Position numbers and translations under genes: made by a program. Positions 25,005 to 32,404 of a stretch of DNA of 64,000 nt are shown here, piece after piece. The stretch covers positions 1-64,000 of the forward strand of contig DATCMU010000034.1 in assembly GCA_036563245.1 (NCBI GenBank). Direction: 5' to 3'. The notes under the pieces are model-generated. The model was not told the DNA's origin. It searched no databases and saw only the letters and a program-made list of their open reading frames with translations. This DNA comes from DATCMU01 sp036563245. Lineage in GTDB: Bacteria; Pseudomonadota; Alphaproteobacteria; Rhizobiales; Devosiaceae. Each line of letters opens with the position of its first letter. The first letter of the stretch is position 1.

Positions 25005-25283
25005 ATGATCAAGTCCGAGCTGATCCAGAAACTGGCCGAAGAGAATCCGCACCTTTTCCAGCGCGATATCGAGAATATCGTCAACGCCATTCTCGACGAG
25101 ATCGGCGATGCCATGGCGCGCGGAGATCGGGTGGAACTGCGCGGTTTCGGCGCGTTTTCGGTGAAGAACCGTCCGGCTCGGGTGGGGCGCAATCCGCGCA
25201 CCGGCGAACAGGTGGACGTGGGCGAGAAATATGTGCCGCAGTTCAAGGCCGGCAAGGAAATCCGCGAGCGCCTCAATCGCTGA
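25005..25283 (+). CDS. ihfB: Integration host factor subunit beta
   Basis: A 92-residue DNA-bending protein of the HU/IHF family, normal length. MIKSELIQKLAEENPHL opens the helical dimer body. RGFGAFSVKNRPARVGRNPRTGE contains the DNA-minor-groove arm, with the conserved RNP motif whose Pro intercalates into DNA. With the alpha subunit (encoded elsewhere) it bends DNA by about 160 degrees and supports promoter architecture and recombination. A GGAGGGCGACG site precedes the start. Confidence 0.96.
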   Translation: MIKSELIQKLAEENPHLFQRDIENIVNAILDEIGDAMARGDRVELRGFGAFSVKNRPARVGRNPRTGEQVDVGEKYVPQFKAGKEIRERLNR

Positions 25284-25338
25284 CGCGGGGAATCCGCGCC
25301 CGGCGGCGCCGCAGCAATAGGGAAAGCAGGAACATCTG

Positions 25339-25692
25339 GTGATGATGAAGCGCGTGGTGGGCTGGTTTGTCCTCTTGCCGCTGGCCTTGTTGCTTGTCGT
25401 ATTCGCGCTCGCCAATCGTCAGGGCGTCACGATCGGCTTCGACCCGATCAGCCCCGCAAATCCCATGGTGCCCGGCGTCGGCGTGCCGCTTTTCGTGGTG
25501 ATCTATCTTTCGCTGATCGTCGGCGTCATCCTGGGCGGTCTTGCTGTCTGGTTCACCCAGGGGGCCAACCGGCGCGACAAGCGGCATTTCCGCCGCGAGG
25601 CAGAACGCCTGACGCGCGAACTCGAAACTTCGCGCCGGCAGAACCCGCCGCCGGGAGAAGCAGATCTCATCGAGACCGAGCACATCGGCTAG
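25339..25692 (+). CDS. lapA: LapA family (DUF1049) inner-membrane protein
   Basis: A 117-residue protein with two transmembrane helices (about residues 5-22 and 50-72) flanking a short periplasmic segment, and a charged cytoplasmic coiled-coil tail (RRDKRHFRREAERLTRELETSR). This is the DUF1049/LapA layout; in enterobacteria LapA works with LapB in lipopolysaccharide assembly control. Two ATGs (25339 and 25342) are possible starts. It sits between ihfB and trpF as in related genomes. The symbol follows family homology only. Confidence 0.75.
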   Translation: MMMKRVVGWFVLLPLALLLVVFALANRQGVTIGFDPISPANPMVPGVGVPLFVVIYLSLIVGVILGGLAVWFTQGANRRDKRHFRREAERLTRELETSRRQNPPPGEADLIETEHIG

Positions 25693-25703
25693 CATCATTC
25701 CTC

Positions 25704-26357
25704 ATGGCATATTCTCCGCTCATCAAGATCTGTGGCATCAGGACACCGGAAACCCTCGAAGCGGCCATCGCGGCGGGGGCCGACATGGTCGGTTTCGTGC
25801 ATTTCCCCAAGAGCCCCCGCCATCTCTCCATCGAGGAGATCGGCGATCTGGTCTCGCAGGCGCGTGGCCGGGCGGAAGCGGTCGTGCTGGCCGTGAACCC
25901 GGACAATTCCCTGATCGCCGAAATTGCCGCCCTCGACCCCGACTGGCTGCAATTGCATGGCTCGGAAAGCCCGCAACGCGTCGCCGCCATCCGCGCCGAG
26001 GGTGGCGTGCCCGTGCTCAAGGCCATCGGGATCGGTTCGGCCGCCGACGTGGCGGTGATGGGCGAATTCGATGAGGTTGCCGACCGGCTTCTGGTCGATG
26101 CCAAGCCGCCCAAAATCGCCGATCGGCCCGGTGGGCTGGGCCTTGCCTTCGACTGGTCGCTGCTCAAGGCGCTTGACCCGGAGATGGAGTTCATGCTTTC
26201 CGGAGGCTTGTCGCCGGACAACGTCGCCGAAGCGGTCCGCATGATCCGGCCCTTCGGGCTGGACGTATCATCGGGGGTGGAATCGGCACCCGGCATCAAG
26301 GATGCCGGATTGATTGCGGCTTTCGTCGCCGCCGCGCGCGGTGCGGTGGCAGCCTGA
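25704..26357 (+). CDS. trpF: Phosphoribosylanthranilate isomerase
   Basis: A 217-residue TIM barrel that converts N-(5'-phosphoribosyl)anthranilate to CdRP in tryptophan synthesis. The catalytic Cys lies in IKICGIRTPETLEAA (N-terminus), and the general acid Asp in RLLVDAKPP. MLSGGLSPDNVAEAV and GLDVSSGVESAPGIKD are the phosphate-binding loops. It is followed at 20 bp by trpB, the start of the split trpFBA block. Confidence 0.96.
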   Translation: MAYSPLIKICGIRTPETLEAAIAAGADMVGFVHFPKSPRHLSIEEIGDLVSQARGRAEAVVLAVNPDNSLIAEIAALDPDWLQLHGSESPQRVAAIRAEGGVPVLKAIGIGSAADVAVMGEFDEVADRLLVDAKPPKIADRPGGLGLAFDWSLLKALDPEMEFMLSGGLSPDNVAEAVRMIRPFGLDVSSGVESAPGIKDAGLIAAFVAAARGAVAA

Positions 26358-26376
26358 GCGCGAAAGGGTCGTCCAG

Positions 26377-27594
26377 TTGAACAGTCTCGCCAACAGCCTG
26401 CGTACCGGGCCTGATGAACATGGTCGTTTCGGAATCTATGGTGGCCGTTTCGTCGCCGAAACCCTGATGCCCCTGATCCTCGACCTGGAAAAGGCCTATC
26501 GCGACGCAAGAAACGATCCCGAGTTCGGCGCCGAGTTGCAATCGCTGTCGACCTTTTATGCCGGCCGGCCGTCTCCGCTCTATTTCGCCGAGCGCCTCAC
26601 CGAGCATCTGGGCGGCGCCAGGATCTATCTCAAGCGCGAAGAACTCAATCACACCGGTTCGCACAAGATCAACAACTGCCTCGGGCAGATCCTTCTGGCG
26701 CGCCGCATGGGCAAGACCCGCGTCATCGCCGAGACCGGGGCCGGTCAGCACGGGGTTGCGACGGCAACCGTTTGCGCGCGCTTCGGGCTGCCCTGCACCG
26801 TGTTCATGGGCGCCACGGACGTCGAGCGCCAGCGCCCCAATGTGTGGCGGATGAAGATGCTGGGCGCCGAGGTCCGGCCCGTCACCGCCGGTGCCGGCAC
26901 GCTCAAGGACGCCATGAACGAGGCCCTGCGCGACTGGGTCACCAACGTGGACACCACCTATTACCTGATCGGCACCGCCGCGGGGCCGCATCCCTATCCC
27001 GAAATGGTGCGCGATTTCCAGTCGGTCATCGGCGAGGAAATCCGCGAGCAGATCATCGAGGCCGAAGGCCGCCTGCCCAACGCGCTGGTGGCCTGTATCG
27101 GCGGCGGCTCGAACGCGATCGGCACGTTCCATCCCTTCCTCGACGACAAGGACGTCAGGATCTACGGCGCCGAGGCTGGCGGCCATGGCCTCGACGTGGA
27201 GAATGGGCATGCCGCGTCCATGGCCGGCGGACAGCCCGGGGTCCTGCACGGCAACCGCACCTATCTGTTGCAGGACGACGACGGCCAGATCCTTGAGGGC
27301 CATTCGATTTCGGCGGGGCTCGACTATCCCGGCGTCGGGCCCGAACATGCCTTTCTCAAGGATAGCGGGCGGGTGACCTATGTGCCGATCACAGACGCCG
27401 AAGCCATCGAGGCGTTCCAGTTGCTCACGCGGATGGAAGGTATCATCCCGGCCCTTGAATCCGCGCATGGGCTGGCCCAGGTCATGAAGCTGGCGCCAAC
27501 CATGGGGCGGGACGAGACCATTGTGCTGTGCCTGTCGGGGCGCGGCGACAAGGACGTGGAATCGGTGGGCAAGTATCTGGGGCTGGGGCTCTAA
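26377..27594 (+). CDS. trpB: Tryptophan synthase beta subunit
   Basis: A 405-residue PLP enzyme that condenses indole with L-serine. LKREELNHTGSHKINN carries the PLP lysine, GAGQHGVATA lies in the indole tunnel region, and CIGGGSNAIG binds the PLP phosphate. TTG at 26377 is taken as the start: GAAAGGG lies about 9 nt before it and the N-terminus (MNSLANSLRTGPDEHG) then matches rhizobial TrpB length. A longer frame into trpF has no family similarity. Its stop codon abuts a pair of palindromic repeats that separate it from trpA. Confidence 0.95.
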   Translation: MNSLANSLRTGPDEHGRFGIYGGRFVAETLMPLILDLEKAYRDARNDPEFGAELQSLSTFYAGRPSPLYFAERLTEHLGGARIYLKREELNHTGSHKINNCLGQILLARRMGKTRVIAETGAGQHGVATATVCARFGLPCTVFMGATDVERQRPNVWRMKMLGAEVRPVTAGAGTLKDAMNEALRDWVTNVDTTYYLIGTAAGPHPYPEMVRDFQSVIGEEIREQIIEAEGRLPNALVACIGGGSNAIGTFHPFLDDKDVRIYGAEAGGHGLDVENGHAASMAGGQPGVLHGNRTYLLQDDDGQILEGHSISAGLDYPGVGPEHAFLKDSGRVTYVPITDAEAIEAFQLLTRMEGIIPALESAHGLAQVMKLAPTMGRDETIVLCLSGRGDKDVESVGKYLGLGL

Positions 27595-27644
27595 AGCGTT
27601 TCCAGGTGAAGTGGACGCCGGTTCACCGTCCGGAAACGCGACCA
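27594..27644 (+). repeat. Intergenic palindromic mosaic repeat, copy 1
   Basis: A 51-bp unit with two nested stems: GCGTTTCC (27596-27603) with GGAAACGC (27632-27639), and inside it GGTGAA (27605-27610) with TTCACC (27622-27627). I recognise this 'GCGTTTCCAGGTGAA...GGTTCACC...GGAAACGCG' unit as a common dispersed intergenic repeat in Rhizobiales. It begins on the trpB stop codon. Confidence 0.7.
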
Positions 27645-27655
27645 CCAGGAGTACC

Positions 27656-27732
27656 AAGCGTTTCCAGGTGAAGCTTGTCCTCGGGCTCGACCCGGGGATG
27701 GGTGCCGGTTCACTGTTTCGGAGACGCGACCA
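27656..27732 (+). repeat. Intergenic palindromic mosaic repeat, copy 2 with inserted palindrome
   Basis: A second copy of the same unit (GCGTTTCCAGGTGAAG at the left, CCGGTTCAC and GGAGACGCGACCA at the right). It is interrupted by about 26 bp that contain a second repeat type, TCCTCGGG-CTCGA-CCCGGGGA, whose arms pair with one G-T exchange. The nesting of two palindromic repeats is typical of rhizobial intergenic mosaic elements. No gene is carried. Confidence 0.65.
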
Positions 27733-27912
27733 GACAAGGGCTTTGGGCCAAACCTGCAATTCCGTCGGAACCGGGCGCGGTTCTTTTGCGTTTACCAGGC
27801 GTTAACCTGCCATTCCGCCAACGCATGGGAACCATGCAGGCCCGGGGCTTGCTCATGGCGACGGCGCGGCGCATTGGTTTGCGCAGGAATAGTTCGCCAG
27901 GGAATTCGTGAA

Positions 27913-28065
27913 ATGACCGCTCCCCGCACCCAGACCAGCGTATTTGGCCCGGTCGGTATCATGTTCGGCGATTATGGCCGCGTCCGCGAGCCCTTTGCCG
28001 ACAACGAGCGGTTCGGCGAAGCCGGCCGCGGCGCCCGTCGCGTGGTTTCTGCCGCCGCGCGGTGA
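27913..28065 (+). CDS. Possible small protein, 50 residues
   Basis: A 50-codon frame between the mosaic repeats and trpA. ATG at 27913 has AGGGA 9 nt upstream. The product begins MTAPRTQTSVFGP and contains FGDYGRVREPFADNERFGE, with no signal peptide, membrane helix or family I recognise. Codon use is consistent with coding but the frame is too short to be decisive. It could equally be leader RNA of trpA. Confidence 0.3.
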   Translation: MTAPRTQTSVFGPVGIMFGDYGRVREPFADNERFGEAGRGARRVVSAAAR

Positions 28066-28145
28066 CGATTCGCGGCTCTGTTTGTTGACTTTCGCGCCTG
28101 CCTCACCCTACATCCGTGCCGGACTCCCGAGTTGACAGGACCGGC

Positions 28146-28973
28146 ATGAAACCCACCCGAATCGACGCCCGCTTCGCCAAGGTGAAGGCGGAAAATCGCC
28201 CGGCACTGGTGACGTTCGTCACCGCGGGCGATCCGGACTTCGAAACCTCCCTTGCCATTCTTCGCGGCCTGCCGGCGGCTGGTGCCGACGTGATCGAGTT
28301 CGGCATGCCGTTCTCCGACCCCATGGCCGATGGCCCCGCCATCCAGATGGCCGGCCAGCGCGCGCTCAGGGGCGGGCAGACCATGCACCGCACGCTGGAG
28401 ATGGTGGCGCGCTTCCGTCAGCAGGACGATGCAACCCCCATCGTGTTGATGGGGTACTACAACCCCATCTATCGCTATGGCGTACCCGCGTTCCTCAAGG
28501 ACGCTGTCGCCGCGGGCGTCGATGGGCTGATCGTGGTCGACCTGCCGCCCGAAGAAGACGATGAATTGTGCATTCCCGCCCTGGCGGCAGGGATCAACTT
28601 TATCCGCCTGACCGCGCCCACCACCGACGACAAGCGGCTGCCGACGGTCCTGAAGAATACTTCAGGCTTCGTTTATTACGTGTCGATGACCGGCATCACC
28701 GGTGCCGCCATCAAGAACCGCGCGGCGGTTGGCGATGCGGTCCGGCGCATCAAGTCCCACACCGACCTGCCGGTCGCGGTTGGTTTTGGCATCAAGAGCG
28801 CCGAAGACGCCGCCGTGATCGGTCGCGATGCCGATGGCGTGGTCGTCGGTTCGGCGCTGGTCGGAGCCGTTGCCGATACGCTGGTAGAAGGCCGGGCGAC
28901 CGGCGAGACCGTGAACGCCGTGCTCTCGCTGGTTGGTGAACTGGCGGCGGGGTGTCGCGCGGCGCGCGGCTGA
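28146..28973 (+). CDS. trpA: Tryptophan synthase alpha subunit
   Basis: A 275-residue TIM barrel that cleaves indole-3-glycerol phosphate to indole and glyceraldehyde-3-phosphate, passing indole to TrpB. The catalytic Glu is in DVIEFGMPFSDPMADGP and the catalytic Asp in GLIVVDLPPEE; GFGIKSAEDA and GSALVG bind phosphate. ATG at 28146 (MKPTRIDARF) is chosen by homology over a GTG 30 bp upstream. About 550 bp with mosaic repeats separate it from trpB, so expression may not be strictly coupled. Confidence 0.95.
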   Translation: MKPTRIDARFAKVKAENRPALVTFVTAGDPDFETSLAILRGLPAAGADVIEFGMPFSDPMADGPAIQMAGQRALRGGQTMHRTLEMVARFRQQDDATPIVLMGYYNPIYRYGVPAFLKDAVAAGVDGLIVVDLPPEEDDELCIPALAAGINFIRLTAPTTDDKRLPTVLKNTSGFVYYVSMTGITGAAIKNRAAVGDAVRRIKSHTDLPVAVGFGIKSAEDAAVIGRDADGVVVGSALVGAVADTLVEGRATGETVNAVLSLVGELAAGCRAARG

Positions 28974-29136
28974 AGAAACACAGGCGGTCGCGCTCGCGGT
29001 GGGAATGCTGGAGAATCGCTCGGGGTGCCAAGCTGGCGCGAACCTGATAAAATCGGCCATAATGATGGTCTAGAAGACACGGAAGGGGCCGGTTCGCGGG
29101 CCTCTGAACGTGCCCCAATGGGTAAGGCGAAGGGAT

Positions 29137-30108
29137 ATGAACTGGATCAATAGCGTCGTCAGGCCTCGCATTCGCTCGTTTCTCAACAGGCGCGAGACGC
29201 CGGAGAACCTCTGGGTCAAGGATCCCGAATCCGGCGAGATCGTCTTCTATCGCGATCTCGAGGCCAATCAGTGGGTCGTGCCCAATTCGGGCTACCACAT
29301 GAAGATCAAGGCCCATGACCGCCTGACGCATTTCTTCGACGGGGGCACCTACGAGCAATTGCCGCTTCCCGCCGTGTTCCAGGACCCGCTCAAGTTCCGC
29401 GATTCCAAGCGTTACGTCGACCGGTTGCGCGAATACCGCAACAAGACCGGCATGGAAGACGCTGTCGCGGTCGCGGCCGGCAAGCTCCTGGGCAACGACA
29501 TCGTCGCCGCCGTTCAGGATTTCGAGTTCATGGGCGGATCGCTTGGCATGGCCGCCGGTTCGGCGGTCGTCACGGGCCTTGAGGCCGCCGAGGCGCGCAA
29601 ACTGCCCTTCGTGCTGTTCGCCGCTTCGGGCGGCGCGCGCATGCAGGAGGGTATTCTCTCGCTCATGCAGATGCCGCGCACCACGGTCGCCGTCGCGCGG
29701 CTGAGGGAGGCGGGCCTGCCCTATATCGTTGTCTTCACCAACCCCACCACCGGCGGCGTGACCGCTTCCTATGCCATGCTGGGCGATGTGCATCTGGCCG
29801 AGCCGGGCGCGCTGATCGGTTTCGCCGGTCCGCGGGTCATCGAGCAGACCATCCGCGAGAAACTGCCCAAGGGCTTCCAGCGCTCCGAATACCTGCTCGA
29901 GCACGGCATGATCGACAGGGTCGTTCACAGGCATGACCTCAGGCCCACCATCGGGTCGCTGATCGCCATGTTCACCGGCAAGCCCGCGCCCGCAGAACAG
30001 GCGCTCACCCCTGTGTCCAGGCCCCAGAGTTCGATCAGCGATGTGGTGGTGGCCGCAGAGGGCGACGACGATCTGGTCACCGCCCCGATGGGTGCGCACG
30101 CCGAATAG
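29137..30108 (+). CDS. accD: Acetyl-CoA carboxylase carboxyltransferase subunit beta
   Basis: A 323-residue beta subunit of the carboxyltransferase that makes malonyl-CoA with AccA. The crotonase-fold core is intact (GGSLGMAAGSAVV, ASGGARMQEG, NPTTGGVTASYAMLGD, GFAGPRVIEQT). The N-terminal zinc ribbon present in E. coli AccD is recognisable in outline (ENLWVKDPESGE / VVPNSGYHMKI), but all four cysteine positions are replaced (Asp, Ser, Val, Ser), so no zinc can bind there. The ATG at 29137 follows AAGGCGAAGGG. It precedes folC as usual. Confidence 0.95.
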   Translation: MNWINSVVRPRIRSFLNRRETPENLWVKDPESGEIVFYRDLEANQWVVPNSGYHMKIKAHDRLTHFFDGGTYEQLPLPAVFQDPLKFRDSKRYVDRLREYRNKTGMEDAVAVAAGKLLGNDIVAAVQDFEFMGGSLGMAAGSAVVTGLEAAEARKLPFVLFAASGGARMQEGILSLMQMPRTTVAVARLREAGLPYIVVFTNPTTGGVTASYAMLGDVHLAEPGALIGFAGPRVIEQTIREKLPKGFQRSEYLLEHGMIDRVVHRHDLRPTIGSLIAMFTGKPAPAEQALTPVSRPQSSISDVVVAAEGDDDLVTAPMGAHAE

Positions 30109-30220
30109 ACTGCCCGATCTTTCCCCATCGCCGGCGCAATCGACGCTCCGGCGGTTTCCCGCCAAACGTTCCAAGGGCACTGCCGGGCCTTGTCCGGCCT
30201 GATACGAGGGTGCTCCCGCC

Positions 30221-31513
30221 TTGTCCCGCACCGATGCGATACTGAAGCGCCTGCTGACGCTTCATCCCAGGGTGATCGATCTGACGCTGGGGCGCATCGA
30301 GCGCCTGCTCGACGATATGGGCCGGCCGCAGGATCGCCTGCCCCCCGTGATCCATGTCGCGGGCACCAATGGCAAGGGGTCGACGGTCGCATTCCTGCGC
30401 GCCATGCTCGAGGCCTCCGGCCAGCGCGTGCACGTCTATACATCGCCACACCTTGTCGCCTTCCGCGAGCGTATCCGGCTATCGGGCACCCTTGTGTCCA
30501 ATCGCCGGCTCAACGCCGCGCTAGAGCAGTGTGAGATGGTGAACCGGGGGCAGCCGATCACATTTTTCGAGATCACGACGGCGGCGGCCTTCAAGCTCTT
30601 TGCCGAGGAACCCGCCGACTACCTGTTGCTCGAAGTGGGGCTCGGCGGGCGGCTCGACGCGACCAATGTGATAGACAATCCCCTCGGCGCAATCGTCACG
30701 CCGGTCTCCATCGATCACGTTGAGTATCTCGGCCCCAGCCTTGCCGGTATCGCCGCCGAGAAGGCGGGCATCCTCAAGGCCGGCGTCCCGGCGGTGTTTG
30801 CCCGGCAGTCCGACGAGGCGATGGAGGTGCTGCGCAACCGCGCCGGGCAACTGGGCATCGTGCCGTTTGTCGCCGGCGAGCAGTTCGATGGTTACCAGCA
30901 GGGCGGACGCCTCGTCTACCAGGACGACCAGGGCCTGCTCGATCTGCCGCTGCCGCATCTTGCCGGGCCGTTCCAGGTCGACAACGCGGCGGTTGCCATC
31001 GCCGCGGCGCGGCATTTCGGCCTGCCTGTCGACGAGGCGGCGATCGCCCGGGGCATGCGCGATGTCGTCTGGCCGGCCCGGCTCATGCCGCTCGGGGGCG
31101 CGCTCAACGAACTGTTGCCCAAGACCCACGAACTCTGGCTCGATGGCGGGCACAACAGCGCCGGCGGCGCGGTTCTGTCCGAGGCGCTAAAGCGCATGAA
31201 CGCGGCCCGCCCCAGGCCCCTGGTGCTGGTCATGGGCACCTTCGCCAACAAGGATGCCAGGGGGTTCCTGTCCCATTTCGGCGATCTGCCCGAATGCGTG
31301 CTGACGGTCCCCATTCCCGGCGAGCGCGCCGCATGGCCGGCACGCGAACTGGCCGCAGTTGCGCGCACGCTGGGCCTTTCGGCGCGCCCGGTACGGTCGG
31401 TGCGCGCAGCGCTGAAAAAGGCGGCGGAAATCGACAACGCGCGGGTCGTGATCTGTGGCTCCCTGCACCTCGCCGGAGCCGTCCTGCAACAGAACCGCAC
31501 GCCCCCCGTCTAG
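30221..31513 (+). CDS. folC: Bifunctional folylpolyglutamate synthase/dihydrofolate synthase
   Basis: A 430-residue Mur-ligase-fold enzyme that adds glutamate to dihydropteroate and folates. The ATP P-loop is HVAGTNGKGSTVAFL (about residues 45-59). YTSPHLVAFRERIRL and LEVGLGGRLDATNVI are FolC signatures, and DGGHNSAGG marks the glutamate-ligase C-terminal domain. TTG at 30221 is the start by homology (family N-termini read S-RTDAIL-RLL-LHP), with GAGGG upstream. No ATG fits. Confidence 0.93.
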   Translation: MSRTDAILKRLLTLHPRVIDLTLGRIERLLDDMGRPQDRLPPVIHVAGTNGKGSTVAFLRAMLEASGQRVHVYTSPHLVAFRERIRLSGTLVSNRRLNAALEQCEMVNRGQPITFFEITTAAAFKLFAEEPADYLLLEVGLGGRLDATNVIDNPLGAIVTPVSIDHVEYLGPSLAGIAAEKAGILKAGVPAVFARQSDEAMEVLRNRAGQLGIVPFVAGEQFDGYQQGGRLVYQDDQGLLDLPLPHLAGPFQVDNAAVAIAAARHFGLPVDEAAIARGMRDVVWPARLMPLGGALNELLPKTHELWLDGGHNSAGGAVLSEALKRMNAARPRPLVLVMGTFANKDARGFLSHFGDLPECVLTVPIPGERAAWPARELAAVARTLGLSARPVRSVRAALKKAAEIDNARVVICGSLHLAGAVLQQNRTPPV

Positions 31514-31532
31514 GGCATGGTCACGAAAGGCG

Positions 31533-31856
31533 CTAGGCGGCGTGGCTTTCCAGCCATTTGACCAGTTGCACGCGCGATTGCGCGGCGCCAACGCGGATAT
31601 CGGCCGGCTGCCCATCCTTGAAGATGATCATCGTGGGCATGTTGCGCACATTGTAGCGCACGACGGTCTGGGGATTGTCGGCCACGTCGAGCTTGACGAT
31701 CTTGATGCGCCCGCGCAGTTCTTCGTCCAGTTCGGCCAGAATGGGGTCCATGGCCTTGCAGGGCCCGCACCACTCGGCCCAGAAATCGACAAGCACCGGC
31801 TCGCTGGCGGCCAGCACCTCGCCTTCGAAATCGGCATCGGAAACAATCTTCGGCAT
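31533..31856 (-). CDS. Thioredoxin, second copy
   Basis: A 107-residue thioredoxin with the canonical WCGPC active site (FWAEWCGPCKAMDP), the cis-Pro segment NMPTMIIFKDG and normal length. It reduces protein disulfides using thioredoxin reductase. The ATG at 31856 is preceded by AAAGGGG. It lies downstream of another complete thioredoxin gene (32011-32334) on the same strand, with about 55-60% identical residues by eye, and a rho-independent terminator lies between them, so it probably has its own promoter. Confidence 0.9.
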   Translation of the reverse strand: MPKIVSDADFEGEVLAASEPVLVDFWAEWCGPCKAMDPILAELDEELRGRIKIVKLDVADNPQTVVRYNVRNMPTMIIFKDGQPADIRVGAAQSRVQLVKWLESHAA

Positions 31857-31945
31857 CGCAATCCCCTTTTTGCTCTCCGTGCAGACGCTACGCCGAATCA
31901 CCGGCCCCGGCCAAGCAGGGGCTTTGCGCTGCGGAATGCGGGCAT

Positions 31946-31977
31946 GAAAAAACGCCACCGGCACGGGGCCGATGGCG
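31946..31977 (-). terminator. Rho-independent terminator of trxA
   Basis: On the minus strand CGCCATCGGC pairs with GCCGGTGGCG (one G-U) around a 5-nt loop and is followed by TTTTTT (complement of 31947-31952). This is the best intrinsic terminator in the window and ends the transcript of the thioredoxin gene at 32011-32334. Confidence 0.88.
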
Positions 31978-32010
31978 TTGGCGGTGGTTTTGGCCGGGAA
32001 GCCCGGTTGG

Positions 32011-32334
32011 TCAGGCCGCGTGGCCCTCAAGCCACTTCTGAAGGCCCGCCTTGGGGGTGCCAGCGCCGATTTTCATGTCGGCAGCGGCCCCGTTCTTGAA
32101 CAGGATCATCGTGGGGATGGAGCGCACGCCGTATTTCACAGTGGTCGAGGGATTTTCGTCCACGTTGAGCTTGACGATCTTCACCTTGCCGGCGAGTTCG
32201 GAGGAGAGTTCCTCAAGAACGGGCGCGATCGCGCGGCACGGTCCGCACCACTCGGCCCAGAAATCGACGAGCACCGGCTCCTTGGAATTCAGCACTTCCT
32301 GGCCGAAATCCGCATCGGTGACTTGCTTGGTCAT
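32011..32334 (-). CDS. trxA: Thioredoxin
   Basis: A 107-residue thioredoxin with WCGPC (FWAEWCGPCRAIAP), the structural cis-Pro in SIPTMILFKNG and the C-terminal GLQKWLEGHAA. It is the copy in the position conserved in Rhizobiales, immediately after addA, and is probably the main housekeeping thioredoxin. A terminator follows its stop codon. Confidence 0.95.
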   Translation of the reverse strand: MTKQVTDADFGQEVLNSKEPVLVDFWAEWCGPCRAIAPVLEELSSELAGKVKIVKLNVDENPSTTVKYGVRSIPTMILFKNGAAADMKIGAGTPKAGLQKWLEGHAA

Positions 32335-32404
32335 GGCAATACCTTTCCTTGCCCCGAATATTTCGTCACATAGCTAGGCAGAGTCGGCGCCCGGTTCAAG
32401 ATGC

